DNA of 64,000 nt from Mucilaginibacter sp. PPCGB 2223 (GTDB lineage Bacteria; Bacteroidota; Bacteroidia; Sphingobacteriales; Sphingobacteriaceae), in contig NZ_MDJS01000002.1 of assembly GCF_001705515.1 (NCBI RefSeq), positions 434,001-498,000 of the forward strand, read 5' to 3'. Made by a program: the position numbers and the translations under genes. Of this stretch, positions 1 through 8,476 are shown in pieces (the stretch's first letter is position 1; each line of letters begins with the position of its first letter). The notes beneath the pieces were generated by a model, which saw only the letters and a program-made list of their open reading frames with translations, did not search any database and was not told the origin of the DNA.

Positions 1-319
1 GCGCCAGAAAGCTCAAAAAGATATGGAACGGCGGGATAGAATTGTCGGTCGTGGTCAGCAATTTAAGATACAGAAAAGTATGGTCCGGGTCATTCACGTT
101 CCCGATGGCTGCTTTGATATTGCTAAGCGACACATACAAAGAGGCAACAAACGTTAAAATGATCAGCCCGATGAGTATGGCAAAACGCCAGCTGCGGATA
201 TGATCGGTTATCTCCTTACGGACCATTACGCTGAATGGCCCTGCCCCGGAACTATTTTGGGCTACCGGCTTTTTGAATGCCGGATTCAAAATATTTTTGA
301 TAGATATCTTCAAGTCCAT
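1..319 (-). CDS. ABC-2 type transporter permease, N-terminal part (runs off the window)
   Basis: Inner-membrane permease partner of the adjacent ABC ATPase. The minus-strand reading frame is open from an ATG at 319 to the window edge, about 106 codons. The N-terminus is hydrophilic (MDLKISIKNILNPAFKKPV...), followed by VRKEITDHIRSWRFAIL and a first membrane helix (about residues 45-65), then a predicted extracytoplasmic loop. This layout is typical of Bacteroidota ABC-2 permeases that travel with a NEW3-domain protein. I chose the start at 319, inside the ATPase gene, because the protein-like frame continues upstream of the internal ATG at 226. The gene therefore overlaps the ATPase gene by 68 bp, suggesting coupled translation. 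The substrate cannot be read from the sequence. Confidence 0.8.
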   Translation of the reverse strand, partial: MDLKISIKNILNPAFKKPVAQNSSGAGPFSVMVRKEITDHIRSWRFAILIGLIILTFVASLYVSLSNIKAAIGNVNDPDHTFLYLKLLTTTDNSIPPFHIFLSFLA

Positions 320-1220
320 AATTTTTTTGATTAACACGGGTGATGTTATAACCATTTTCCACCAGGAGACGCACCAGGGCCGGTGTAATGTTCCGGCTGC
401 ACGTAAACTCAATTTCGTTTTCCTGTACAGATACCTGCTCGATATCTTCCCAGCCTTTTAAAACTGGTTCTAAAGCCCGTGGATGGGCTATCGGTTCTTC
501 CAGCGCAATTGAAGTAACATACCCTGCCGCACCGAATAACTGGCCGGACAGTTTCTCCATGTTGCCTTCTGCCAGTAACCTTCCCTCCACGAAGATGCCA
601 ACCCTGTCGCACACCTGCTGCACATGGTGCAAATGGTGCGAGGAAAGCAGAACAGTGAGGCCCTGCTGCCGGCTCAGTTGTTTGATCAATGCCAGGAAAT
701 CTTTGACACCTGCCGGATCAATACCAAGGGTCGGCTCATCTAAGATGATCACCTCCGGCTGCTTGATCAGTACGTCGGCTAAGCCGAGGCGCTGCTTCAT
801 GCCCCTTGAAAAGGCGGCGGTCTTTTTATCCCTGTCAGCGGTCAGGCCGACCGTTTCCAGGGTCTCGGCGGCACGCGCCTGCAGTCCGTCTTCGGGTATA
901 CCGTTCAGCCTGCCAATGTACAGCAGGTTTTCCATGGCACTCATGTTGTCGTAAAAACCGACACTGTCAGGCATGTAACCTACTTTCCGCTTCACTTCCA
1001 TCGGGTTCCGCGTCGCGTTATATCCACAAACCTGTGCCAAGCCTTTGGTGGGTTCAGTCAATCCCAGCATCATGAGTATCGTTGTCGTTTTGCCTGCGCC
1101 ATTCGGGCCGAGCAGCCCGAAGATCTCGCCCTGGTCAACATTTAAGTTCAGGTTATCGACCGCTTTTTGTGAGCCATAAAGCTTGGTTAAGCCTTTTAGC
1201 TGTATAATAGGATCTTTCAT
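252..1220 (-). CDS. ABC transporter ATP-binding protein
   Basis: Cytoplasmic ATPase of an ABC-2 type exporter, 322 aa. Walker A is GPNGAGKTT (about residues 38-46), the signature loop is FSRGMKQR (137-144), Walker B is VIILDEP (157-163), and the H-loop is in SSHHLHH (about 193-199). The C-terminal 100 residues form the accessory domain common in CcmA/NatA-like subunits. The gene lies 23 bp downstream of the NEW3-domain gene and overlaps the permease gene, so the three form one minus-strand operon. The ATG at 1218-1220 gives the complete N-terminus of the family. Gliding or export roles are known for similar Bacteroidota systems, but the cargo here is unknown. Confidence 0.93.
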   Translation of the reverse strand: MKDPIIQLKGLTKLYGSQKAVDNLNLNVDQGEIFGLLGPNGAGKTTTILMMLGLTEPTKGLAQVCGYNATRNPMEVKRKVGYMPDSVGFYDNMSAMENLLYIGRLNGIPEDGLQARAAETLETVGLTADRDKKTAAFSRGMKQRLGLADVLIKQPEVIILDEPTLGIDPAGVKDFLALIKQLSRQQGLTVLLSSHHLHHVQQVCDRVGIFVEGRLLAEGNMEKLSGQLFGAAGYVTSIALEEPIAHPRALEPVLKGWEDIEQVSVQENEIEFTCSRNITPALVRLLVENGYNITRVNQKNYGLEDIYQKYFESGIQKAGSPK

Positions 1221-1243
1221 CGGTAAAAACGGTAATGGGCGGT

Positions 1244-2101
1244 TTATCTCCTCCCGTATTTACGAATGAGGTAATACACGATGCCAATGGCCAGGAAAAT
1301 CACCAGGATGCCGATCCAACCCGAAAGGAGTGAGGTTTTAACGGTCAGCCGGTAAGCGATCTGCGCATTGGTACTGCTGGAAGTAGCCGTAAAGGTGGCT
1401 GCATAATCACCGGCCAGTGTTTTATCCGGCACTTTTAAGGTGGCGGTTATATTTACCGTCTGACCCGGCGCCAGCTGCTTGACCGAAGCGGGGTCATAGG
1501 TAGCCTCCCACCCGGTAGGAAGCTGCCCGGAGAGTTGCAGATCATTCAGCGGAAGCGTACCGGAATTTTTAACGGCTAACTGGAACTGTTTTTGGCTGCC
1601 CGAGGTCACCTCGTCGCTTAGCTTGCCGGTGGGTGTGCTTAGCGTTATACCGTAAGAACCTTTAACCACGGCCTCCAGCTTTAGCGACAGCGTATCTGCA
1701 TTGGATGCCGCCTTGATAGGGATCATGTATTTTTTAGGGGAAGCGTTCGGAGCGGCATTGATCTCTACGGCGATGTCCTGCGATTTACCGGCGTCCATGT
1801 TGATCGAGGTCAGCTGGCTGCCGTCTACTTTGAAAGCGATCATCCAACCGGCCGGTAGGTCTGTCTTTAACTCGTAAACATGTGCGCTTGGCGAGCCATT
1901 GTGCAGTGTTGTAGTGTAACGGAAAGTTTCATTGGTCGCCGCTTCAATATTCATCAGCTTGGCGCTGAAACCTGATTTGCCAGGGGCCACGGAAGCTGAC
2001 TGCTGTGCGCGGGCCATGAAGCCGCTGGTAGACAAGATTAAAAACAGATAAATAGATTGGCACAATACGCCGGAACGGGGGGTAGAGAATTTAAATAACA
2101 T
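1244..2101 (-). CDS. NEW3-domain (COG1470-like) membrane-anchored protein
   Basis: 285 aa. The N-terminus is a signal peptide (hydrophobic run YLFLILSTSGFMA, likely cleavage after ARA). Two beta-rich Ig-like segments follow, with the second (about residues 150-255) carrying the NEW3 pattern (LPLNDLQLSGQLPTGWEATY, then PGQTVNITATLKVP). A single C-terminal membrane helix (GWIGILVIFLAIGIVYYLI) and a basic tail RKYGRR complete it, so the bulk is periplasmic. NEW3 proteins are commonly encoded next to ABC-2 ATPase/permease genes in Bacteroidota, as here, and probably act as the periplasmic partner of the transporter. It is the first gene of the three-gene operon. Confidence 0.82.
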   Translation of the reverse strand: MLFKFSTPRSGVLCQSIYLFLILSTSGFMARAQQSASVAPGKSGFSAKLMNIEAATNETFRYTTTLHNGSPSAHVYELKTDLPAGWMIAFKVDGSQLTSINMDAGKSQDIAVEINAAPNASPKKYMIPIKAASNADTLSLKLEAVVKGSYGITLSTPTGKLSDEVTSGSQKQFQLAVKNSGTLPLNDLQLSGQLPTGWEATYDPASVKQLAPGQTVNITATLKVPDKTLAGDYAATFTATSSSTNAQIAYRLTVKTSLLSGWIGILVIFLAIGIVYYLIRKYGRR

Positions 2102-2529
2102 GATCTAAGAACTAAAACGATTAAATAATAGCTTTCAAAAAATGCTTCGAAAAATGTTGGTTTAAAGTGTTTAAAATTGACGGTCCAAATAAAAAAAGCC
2201 GACCCAAAAAATGCAATAGCTTTAACATTTTTTAACAATTGCGACATAGTTCCTCTTTGTTCAGGATAGCAGCTCAGCGGTTGTTTTTTGTTGTCAGCGC
2301 CGGCGGTTGCCTGATCACCGTTTGTAAAAACTTAGCCCGCATTGTTGTTATGCTGGCCCGTTTGCCGGGCAAGTACGAAGGCAGCAATAACGCTGTGCTG
2401 CACCTGGACCTGGTGGAAACTAAAGCTGAACTAATTTATTTTTTTGGTACGACCCGCTACCGGGTGGAGTTAGGAGCAATTATTCCATTTTTCCAATAAG
2501 AAAATCGCGAGCGATAGTCGATGCAGGGG
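2102..2529. other. Intergenic region with no convincing gene
   Basis: 428 bp between the NEW3 gene and the NHL/T9SS gene, both on the minus strand. It holds the promoter region of the NEW3-ABC operon. An 86-codon plus-strand frame (2239-2499) has no recognisable domain; its GC-rich middle (about 2280-2440) differs from the AT-rich flanks and could be a decayed gene fragment, but I cannot identify it. Confidence 0.4.
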
Positions 2530-4965
2530 TTATTTATTCTTTATAATTTTAAATACGTTGTCAGCGGTCTTTGAAGATATCCTAACTATATATACATCGG
2601 TACTTAACGCAGAAAGATCGACTTGGACAATACCCGATTGGTCGGCAAAATGCTTACTGTATACTTTCAAGCCGTTTTGATTATAAATCTCCACGAATGG
2701 CTGAATCTTATCTCCCAGGTTTATATTCAGCGTATTTGAAAAAGGATTTGGGTAAGGCGCAGGCGTGTCTGATAGTGTAATCTGCTTAGTGATAGTACCC
2801 TGACAAGCTTTATCTGTAGAAATTTCAATATTATTTATACCGTTTGATAAATTCAGGTTAATGGAACTATTGGTAGTGGTTGTTGTTACCCCATTTAGCT
2901 TGATATTATAAACGCTGCCGCCATTCATTGTCAGTGTAATGCTGTTGCCTGTTTTATTAAGGGCCACATAAACAGCTAAATCTTTTGGTTCGTCTATTAC
3001 TATCGTAAAACATTGTTGATAGTTGCTTTCGCCTATTACTTTGAAGCAAACATTATACGTGCCTGCAGCAAGGTTGTTAATTGTAGTTGTTGTAACAAAC
3101 TGGTAACTTGCATTTACAGAGCCGCCGGTAATGGTTACGACATAATTTAAAACTCTCCCAGCCGTAATACTGACAGACCCGGTGCTCGAACCCCTGCATG
3201 ATGCGCTGGTTACAGTTAAGTTAAAATTTGTTGCCGGAAGCGCAAATACTGTTGTAACTGCTATTGCGTTAGATATTTGTTTAATGCCACTCACTGTTAC
3301 GCTTGCGGTATACGAACCACTTTGTGTTGCTGTATAAGTTGACGTAGTGGCGCCGCTAATATTTACCCCATCTTTCATCCATTGATAAGTATAGCCCGTG
3401 CCTGTACTGGCTGATAATACCACACTGCCTCCGATGATAAATGTCGTTTCGCCGCCAGCCGTTATAGTCGGCGCGGGTACATATTTAAATCCTGGTAAAG
3501 TAGCTGTTCCAGCAGGTGTGGTAAGTGATACGCTGCCTGATGCGCCTGCACCTACCACTGCAGTAGCGGTAGTAGCAGATACAACGCTGAATGTTGCCGC
3601 GTTTACGCCTCCGAAAGTCACCGCCGTGGCGCCGATAAAGTTGGTGCCGGTAATAGTAATTGTGCTGCCTGTGGCGGCTGTTGTTGGTGTGATAGCTGAA
3701 ATCGTCGGCGCAGTGGTGATAACTGTAATGGTTAATGACGCGCTGCCGATTCCCGATAGGTTGCGTGCAGTTATAGTATAGGTTGTTGACGGGCTGGCGG
3801 AGGTTGGCGTGCCACTGATCTGGCCAGTCGAAGAATCTAAAATTAATCCGACAGGCAAGGCGGGATTAACGCTATAACCCGAAAGAGAAATATTCCTGAT
3901 CACCGAATTATCATAATCGGAAACATATAAGCTATTATTCTGGCTACAATAGGTTATTCCATAAACGCTGCCAAGAGCAGCGCCTGCTGTGGGCACAGTA
4001 ACTATCATACCCGCGGGAGTAAGCACCCTCAGGCTGGAAACCCCATTCTCACTAAAGTATATATTACCTAAATTATCTATCGCGAGGCCCTGTGGTTCGG
4101 GTAAATCAACGGAGAGGGCCGGACCATCTGCAATCTTTGGCGTAGTGCCGAAAGGCATTGCATCGCCTGCTATGGTTGATACTGCAGCCGATGGCGTTAT
4201 TTTGCGTATATGGTTATTGAAATAATCGGCCGCATACATATTCCCGGCTGCATCTATAACTAAACCGTCAATACCGTTGAAACGGGCGGTCGTGCCCGTT
4301 GCATCTACATAACCAATGGCGTTGCCTCCGTTTCCGCCGATACCTGCGAATGTACTGATACCTCCCGTCTGATCTATTTTGCGGATGTCATAGTGCTCAC
4401 CTACGTAAATATTGCCAGCAACATCTATTGCTATACAAGTTGGCGAGAAATTAACAAGCGGACCTGACCCATCTGTTGATGGGCTACCTTCTTTTGCCAG
4501 AGTGCTCACTATACCTAAAGGTGAGATTTTCCTTACCGAAGTATATGGTAAGGAGTTTTCGGTTACATAGATATTCCCGGCATTATCAATAGCCAGGTTG
4601 CGGGGCGCCCCAAAACTCGCCGTAGTAAGAGTGCCATCGGCCGTTCCTTGTACCCCGTTGCCGGCATAGACAGATGTTACTCCGGATGGTGTAATTTTTT
4701 TAATAACGTAATGGCTCGGATCGGCAACGTAAACATTCCCTGCAGCGTCCGTCACACATCCCCAAGGTTTAGTAAAATTCGCGAGGTTGGTAATTTGCCC
4801 ATATCCACCTACGGGCACCGCTCCACCTGTATTGACTGGAGTTAAGGGGGAAATTGCAGTACCGGCAACATAGTTTTGCGGGCTGGTATATGAGATATTA
4901 GGAGCCTGTGAAAAAGCGTAGATAAATTGAAACAGGAAGAAAAATGGTAAAAAAAACTTCCTCAT
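2530..4965 (-). CDS. NHL-repeat / IPT / Ig-like surface protein with type IX secretion sorting domain
   Basis: 811 aa exported protein. Residues 1-20 are a signal peptide ending in FSQ. Residues about 60-360 contain NHL-type repeats (pattern LAIDNAGNIYV / VIDAAGNMYA, each followed by IRKITP), which should fold as a beta-propeller. Then come a putative Ig (He_PIG-like) domain around 367-415, an IPT/TIG domain at about 421-497, an Ig-like domain with YQWMKDGV at about 500-575, a repeat with two cysteine-containing strands (SASCRG, YNVCFKV, about 580-660), a linker, and a C-terminal T9SS type A sorting domain (PYPNPFSNTL to VFKIIKN, about 738-811). It is predicted to be delivered to the cell surface. 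The last 390 or so residues closely match the end of the giant protein at 54374-59860. Function is probably binding or adhesion; no catalytic motif is visible. Confidence 0.85.
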   Translation of the reverse strand: MRKFFLPFFFLFQFIYAFSQAPNISYTSPQNYVAGTAISPLTPVNTGGAVPVGGYGQITNLANFTKPWGCVTDAAGNVYVADPSHYVIKKITPSGVTSVYAGNGVQGTADGTLTTASFGAPRNLAIDNAGNIYVTENSLPYTSVRKISPLGIVSTLAKEGSPSTDGSGPLVNFSPTCIAIDVAGNIYVGEHYDIRKIDQTGGISTFAGIGGNGGNAIGYVDATGTTARFNGIDGLVIDAAGNMYAADYFNNHIRKITPSAAVSTIAGDAMPFGTTPKIADGPALSVDLPEPQGLAIDNLGNIYFSENGVSSLRVLTPAGMIVTVPTAGAALGSVYGITYCSQNNSLYVSDYDNSVIRNISLSGYSVNPALPVGLILDSSTGQISGTPTSASPSTTYTITARNLSGIGSASLTITVITTAPTISAITPTTAATGSTITITGTNFIGATAVTFGGVNAATFSVVSATTATAVVGAGASGSVSLTTPAGTATLPGFKYVPAPTITAGGETTFIIGGSVVLSASTGTGYTYQWMKDGVNISGATTSTYTATQSGSYTASVTVSGIKQISNAIAVTTVFALPATNFNLTVTSASCRGSSTGSVSITAGRVLNYVVTITGGSVNASYQFVTTTTINNLAAGTYNVCFKVIGESNYQQCFTIVIDEPKDLAVYVALNKTGNSITLTMNGGSVYNIKLNGVTTTTTNSSINLNLSNGINNIEISTDKACQGTITKQITLSDTPAPYPNPFSNTLNINLGDKIQPFVEIYNQNGLKVYSKHFADQSGIVQVDLSALSTDVYIVRISSKTADNVFKIIKNK

Positions 4966-5105
4966 AATTAAAATTTAAAAACTTAAATAAATATAGCTAT
5001 AATTCTTATAATCAAAGCATAATTCAAACAGCGTTGGTTACATTACCGAGTACCATATTTTTTAAGAATCTATGTTTTCGCTACCCGGCCAGGAAATGCC
5101 TTTAG

Positions 5106-5404
5106 CTTTATTACAGTCATGTTATCGGAGCTAATTCTAATGTTCCTGCATTTCTGATTGCGAAAAACATTTACTTTAACATGCCCCGGCAATTTACGGC
5201 GAATATGGATAATGAGCATGTGCTGCAGGACATTCGCCGGATTGATATGCTCTGGCCATAGGCGAAACCGACCCGTTTAGGGAGGATAACTATGAGTTTA
5301 GCGAGCTATTAGGATGGAAAGGCATGCGCCATCAGTTTTATACCTGGCAAGGGTATGCGCACAACCCGCGCAACTGGCGGAAGATGGTGCGGTTATACCT
5401 TTGA
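5106..5404 (+). pseudogene. Remnant of a COG4947-like esterase (C-terminal part, frameshifted)
   Basis: No intact gene lies between 4966 and 5550. One plus-strand frame up to a TAG at 5259-5261 reads ...KNIYFNMPRQFTANM, then DNEHVLQDIRRIDMLW. A shifted frame starting near 5255 continues AIGETDPFREDNYEFS, ELLGWKGMRHQFYTW, QGYAHNPRNWRKMV to a TGA at 5402-5404. Joined, they resemble the end of alpha/beta-hydrolase esterases of the COG4947 kind, including the late histidine in YAHNPRNWRKM. The N-terminal half with the nucleophile serine is missing. I read it as a decayed gene with one frameshift. The family assignment is from memory of conserved patterns. Confidence 0.55.
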
Positions 5405-5550
5405 AGAGGTTGGGTTACCCCTGTTTTGCAAGTAGAAAAATATACTGATAACGATTCGCGAAGTTCATCGCGTGTTATTGTAAGTTGTCTATATCTTACT
5501 AATAATAATTTTTGGTAAATAAATATTAGCTTAGCAGACCTGAACCCATA

Positions 5551-6879
5551 ATGAAATCTAAGACCAAATTTAAAATTTTATCGCTGCTGTGTTTAAGCCT
5601 GGCCGGTTGTAAAAAAAGCGACCCTGCAAATCAAACACCAAATAGCGGTGCTGTTACTGCAAGCATCCAGGTTGTTAGCGGCAATAACCAACTGGGGTAT
5701 GCCGGGAAGCGATTGCCAGATACAATTGTATTGAAGGTAACACCAGGCAATCCCGCAGACACGGCGAAGCTGGGTTTTACAACAACCGGTGCTGCTTACG
5801 GGCAGTTCACTGTAATTGGCAGAACAAGCAGTAATGGAACTATATATATAAAGGCTCTTTGGATGCTTGCCACCAATGCTACGGCGCCTTCAATAACATT
5901 TTACACTAATACAGGTTGTAATATTGCCCAGGGTAGTTCGGTAAACTGTAAGGCTATCGATTCTGTTAAGTTATCGGCAACCGTCAGGAAGCCTTGGGCA
6001 AGTATCTATACAGGTGCTCAGGGCGGGTATAATGTATTGTATGATCTGAGTATGACAGACCTGAATCATGCGATTGCATTAGGCGAAGGCTCGGGCGTTA
6101 TAAGAACAGCAGACGGCGGAAAAACATGGATACAGGGAGCGCCGATAAGATCGGATAACGATATGGAGCAGTTGGCGTTTTCGGGCCCTGATACCGGTTT
6201 GGTTATCCTGGTAAATAATTATGCATGGTTTACATACGATGGCGGAGCAACTTACAAGCAGGAGAACTGGACACCGCCTTTTGTGGGCGACCGAAGTTCG
6301 GCTGTGTATAAAATGTTGAGCAGGAAGGTTATTTATACCGCCGGCTGGCGCGGGCAGATTGCAAAAACTACCGACGGCGGGGTAACCTGGGCACAAGAGG
6401 GTTTTACTTTTCTGAATAATTTTCGCGATATGGCTGTTAAAGGTAAGGATACCTTGTATGCCTGTGGAGACGTAGGTAAGATTGTAAAAACAACCAATGC
6501 CGGTAAAACATGGCTGGAGCAACCACTTCAGCTTAATAACTACTTAAATACGTTGTTTTTTGTAACCAATAATTTTGGTTTTGCAGGTGGTGAAGCCGGC
6601 GTTTTGATTAGGACCACAGACGGTATTAACTGGTCGGTAGTAAAAACAGGGCTGCGCTTTCCAATTATAGCTATCCGTTTTTTTAATGCGCAGCACGGCT
6701 ACATTGTGAGCAATAGCGGCGAGGTGGCCGAAAGTAAAGATGGCGGGTTAACCTGGACCACGCGCTGCGCAGATAACTACGGCGTTTACAGCCTCAACAA
6801 AGCCGTGATTAAAGATCAAACAACAATATTTGGATTGCAGCAGGCGGCGATCTTTACCTTCGACCTTACTCAGCCATGA
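5551..6879 (+). CDS. BNR/Ycf48-like repeat lipoprotein
   Basis: 442 aa. The signal peptide ends in a lipobox LAGC with the lipidated cysteine at residue 20, followed by KKSD, so it is a lipoprotein. An N-terminal beta domain (about residues 35-150) is shared with the next gene (pattern SGNNQLGYAGKRLPDTIVLKVTP). After it come at least five BNR/Asp-box-like repeats (GVIRTADGGKTW, IAKTTDGGVTW, IVKTTNAGKTW, LIRTTDGINW, VAESKDGGLTW), which should form a beta-propeller as in Ycf48/HCF136-like proteins. There is no sialidase catalytic signature. The stop overlaps the next start (ATGA), so the two genes are translationally coupled. Function unknown; glycan or protein binding at the surface is plausible. 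Confidence 0.8.
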   Translation: MKSKTKFKILSLLCLSLAGCKKSDPANQTPNSGAVTASIQVVSGNNQLGYAGKRLPDTIVLKVTPGNPADTAKLGFTTTGAAYGQFTVIGRTSSNGTIYIKALWMLATNATAPSITFYTNTGCNIAQGSSVNCKAIDSVKLSATVRKPWASIYTGAQGGYNVLYDLSMTDLNHAIALGEGSGVIRTADGGKTWIQGAPIRSDNDMEQLAFSGPDTGLVILVNNYAWFTYDGGATYKQENWTPPFVGDRSSAVYKMLSRKVIYTAGWRGQIAKTTDGGVTWAQEGFTFLNNFRDMAVKGKDTLYACGDVGKIVKTTNAGKTWLEQPLQLNNYLNTLFFVTNNFGFAGGEAGVLIRTTDGINWSVVKTGLRFPIIAIRFFNAQHGYIVSNSGEVAESKDGGLTWTTRCADNYGVYSLNKAVIKDQTTIFGLQQAAIFTFDLTQP

Positions 6880-8210
6880 AACAGCCTCGAGGTTTTAAAG
6901 GAGTATATTTAATACTTATTTTGCTTTGTGCCGTAATGGGCTGCAAAAAGGATAATAACCCAGGCAATTCATCCGCATCAAAAGGTACGCTGGCATTGAA
7001 GAGCGGAAATTCGCAAAGTGGAGTTTATGGTCGGGATTTGACCGATTCGATCATCGTGAAAGTTACTCCTGCTGCCGGGCTGGCTTTGAATAAATATGTC
7101 ATTAAATTTAATATGGCTCAGGGTAACGGCCAGATCGAAAATATCTTATCGCAGTTTTACAACGGTACCATCGGTCCGGACGGCTTGGTCAGGATTAAAT
7201 GGAGGCTAGGCTGCGATAATCCCAGTCAAAAACTGGTAATATACCTGTACAATAGTAGCCTTATTAATTTAAATACTGGCGTTGCCACCGCTGGTCCCGA
7301 TGATTCGGTTACTGTTAGTGCTACGGGTACCAAGCCCACAGGTTGGGCAAGGGCATGCGGCTGCGGTACACCTACCTACAATGCTAAAATTGCCACTTTT
7401 GATAAAAAGACATTGTATATGGCCAATAACGGCCTTTATTCTTCGGCAGATGGAGGTATAAACTGGTACAAGGTAACAAATGCGCCAAATTGGTCGAGCA
7501 TAACCGATGTTCAGTTTAACAGCAAAGGCTGGATGTATATCCTTACCAATACAGGTGTTTATTACACACAGGATCAGCAAAATTGGATAGCTATTAATAA
7601 TGGGATACTTTACCCAGGTTCGCCGACGATGTTCATGGTTACAGATAATGTTTTAATGGTTAGTTTTTATTCTGATGGGCCTTATCTTAGTACCAACAAT
7701 GGCGGTTTCTGGCAAAAGCTATTGGTGGGCTATGGTTCGCAGCGATATTACCTCGCAAAACAGGCACCAAACGGGTCCATTTACCTTTTTAACGACTGGA
7801 CCAATTTTCTGACATCAGCTAATAACGGGCAAACCTGGCAGTTAATTTCAACAACAGGTCAAACTGTAAATTATGCAGCTTATGACTTGCAGATAGCCCC
7901 CGACAGCAGTATCTACATAGGTTCGGATAATGCTACGATAGCGAATTTTTCACCGGCGAGAAATCAATGGACCTATAAAAGTTATTACCAGTATAATGCC
8001 TCTACCCAAGCCGTAAATAATATACAGTTTTATAATAACAAGGTTTATTTTTTGGTGAATACCAGTCCAAACGCAGGTGTATACAATGGTACAGTTAATA
8101 ACTACACCAAAATAAATACCGGCTTTACCGCAACCATCAGTTACTACTTCGTTAAACCCGACGGGACATTTATATTGGGCAGCGGCGACGGTTTTTATTA
8201 CCATAATTAG
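6876..8210 (+). CDS. BNR-like repeat lipoprotein, paralogue of the preceding gene
   Basis: 444 aa. The lipobox is VMGC with cysteine 23, followed by KKDNN. The N-terminal domain resembles that of the upstream lipoprotein (SGNSQSGVYGRDLTDSI, then VKVTP). The remainder holds degenerate Asp-box-type repeats (LYSSADGGINW, YLSTNNGGFW, LTSANNGQTW) and is rich in Asn, Tyr and Ser. The start codon lies within the stop of the upstream gene (4-bp overlap), so this is a tandem duplication kept as an operon. No catalytic residues are recognised. It may belong with the downstream glycan locus, but 266 bp separate it from the first GH92 gene. Confidence 0.75.
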   Translation: MKQPRGFKGVYLILILLCAVMGCKKDNNPGNSSASKGTLALKSGNSQSGVYGRDLTDSIIVKVTPAAGLALNKYVIKFNMAQGNGQIENILSQFYNGTIGPDGLVRIKWRLGCDNPSQKLVIYLYNSSLINLNTGVATAGPDDSVTVSATGTKPTGWARACGCGTPTYNAKIATFDKKTLYMANNGLYSSADGGINWYKVTNAPNWSSITDVQFNSKGWMYILTNTGVYYTQDQQNWIAINNGILYPGSPTMFMVTDNVLMVSFYSDGPYLSTNNGGFWQKLLVGYGSQRYYLAKQAPNGSIYLFNDWTNFLTSANNGQTWQLISTTGQTVNYAAYDLQIAPDSSIYIGSDNATIANFSPARNQWTYKSYYQYNASTQAVNNIQFYNNKVYFLVNTSPNAGVYNGTVNNYTKINTGFTATISYYFVKPDGTFILGSGDGFYYHN

Positions 8211-8476
8211 CCGTTTTCATTGAGCCTGGTTTGGCACTTACACGCCGGGTTACAGCTAAATAAAATACCCGTTATTATTAGCTAACCGGTATCAGCTTTA
8301 GCCGCTTTGAGGGATATTTTTGCGTAAACGATTTCGTAACTAATTTGGGCCGGCAGGCAGGAAAAGCCGGCATAGTTGATAATTTCGTGTATCAGTTATT
8401 AACCAGCATACGGCGGGCGATCTCTGCTGCGCAACGCAGCGTCGTATCTTTTTACATAAAAAGATTTTTTAGAAAC

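Noticed and set aside
5551..8210. Sialidase function for the BNR-repeat lipoproteins
   Set aside because: Asp-box-type repeats occur, but the arginine triad and other sialidase catalytic residues are not apparent; Ycf48-like binding propellers fit better.
8345..8476. Upstream extension of the first GH92 reading frame
   Set aside because: The extra 44 residues from a TTG start are not family-like, and the ATG at 8477 directly precedes a clear signal peptide.
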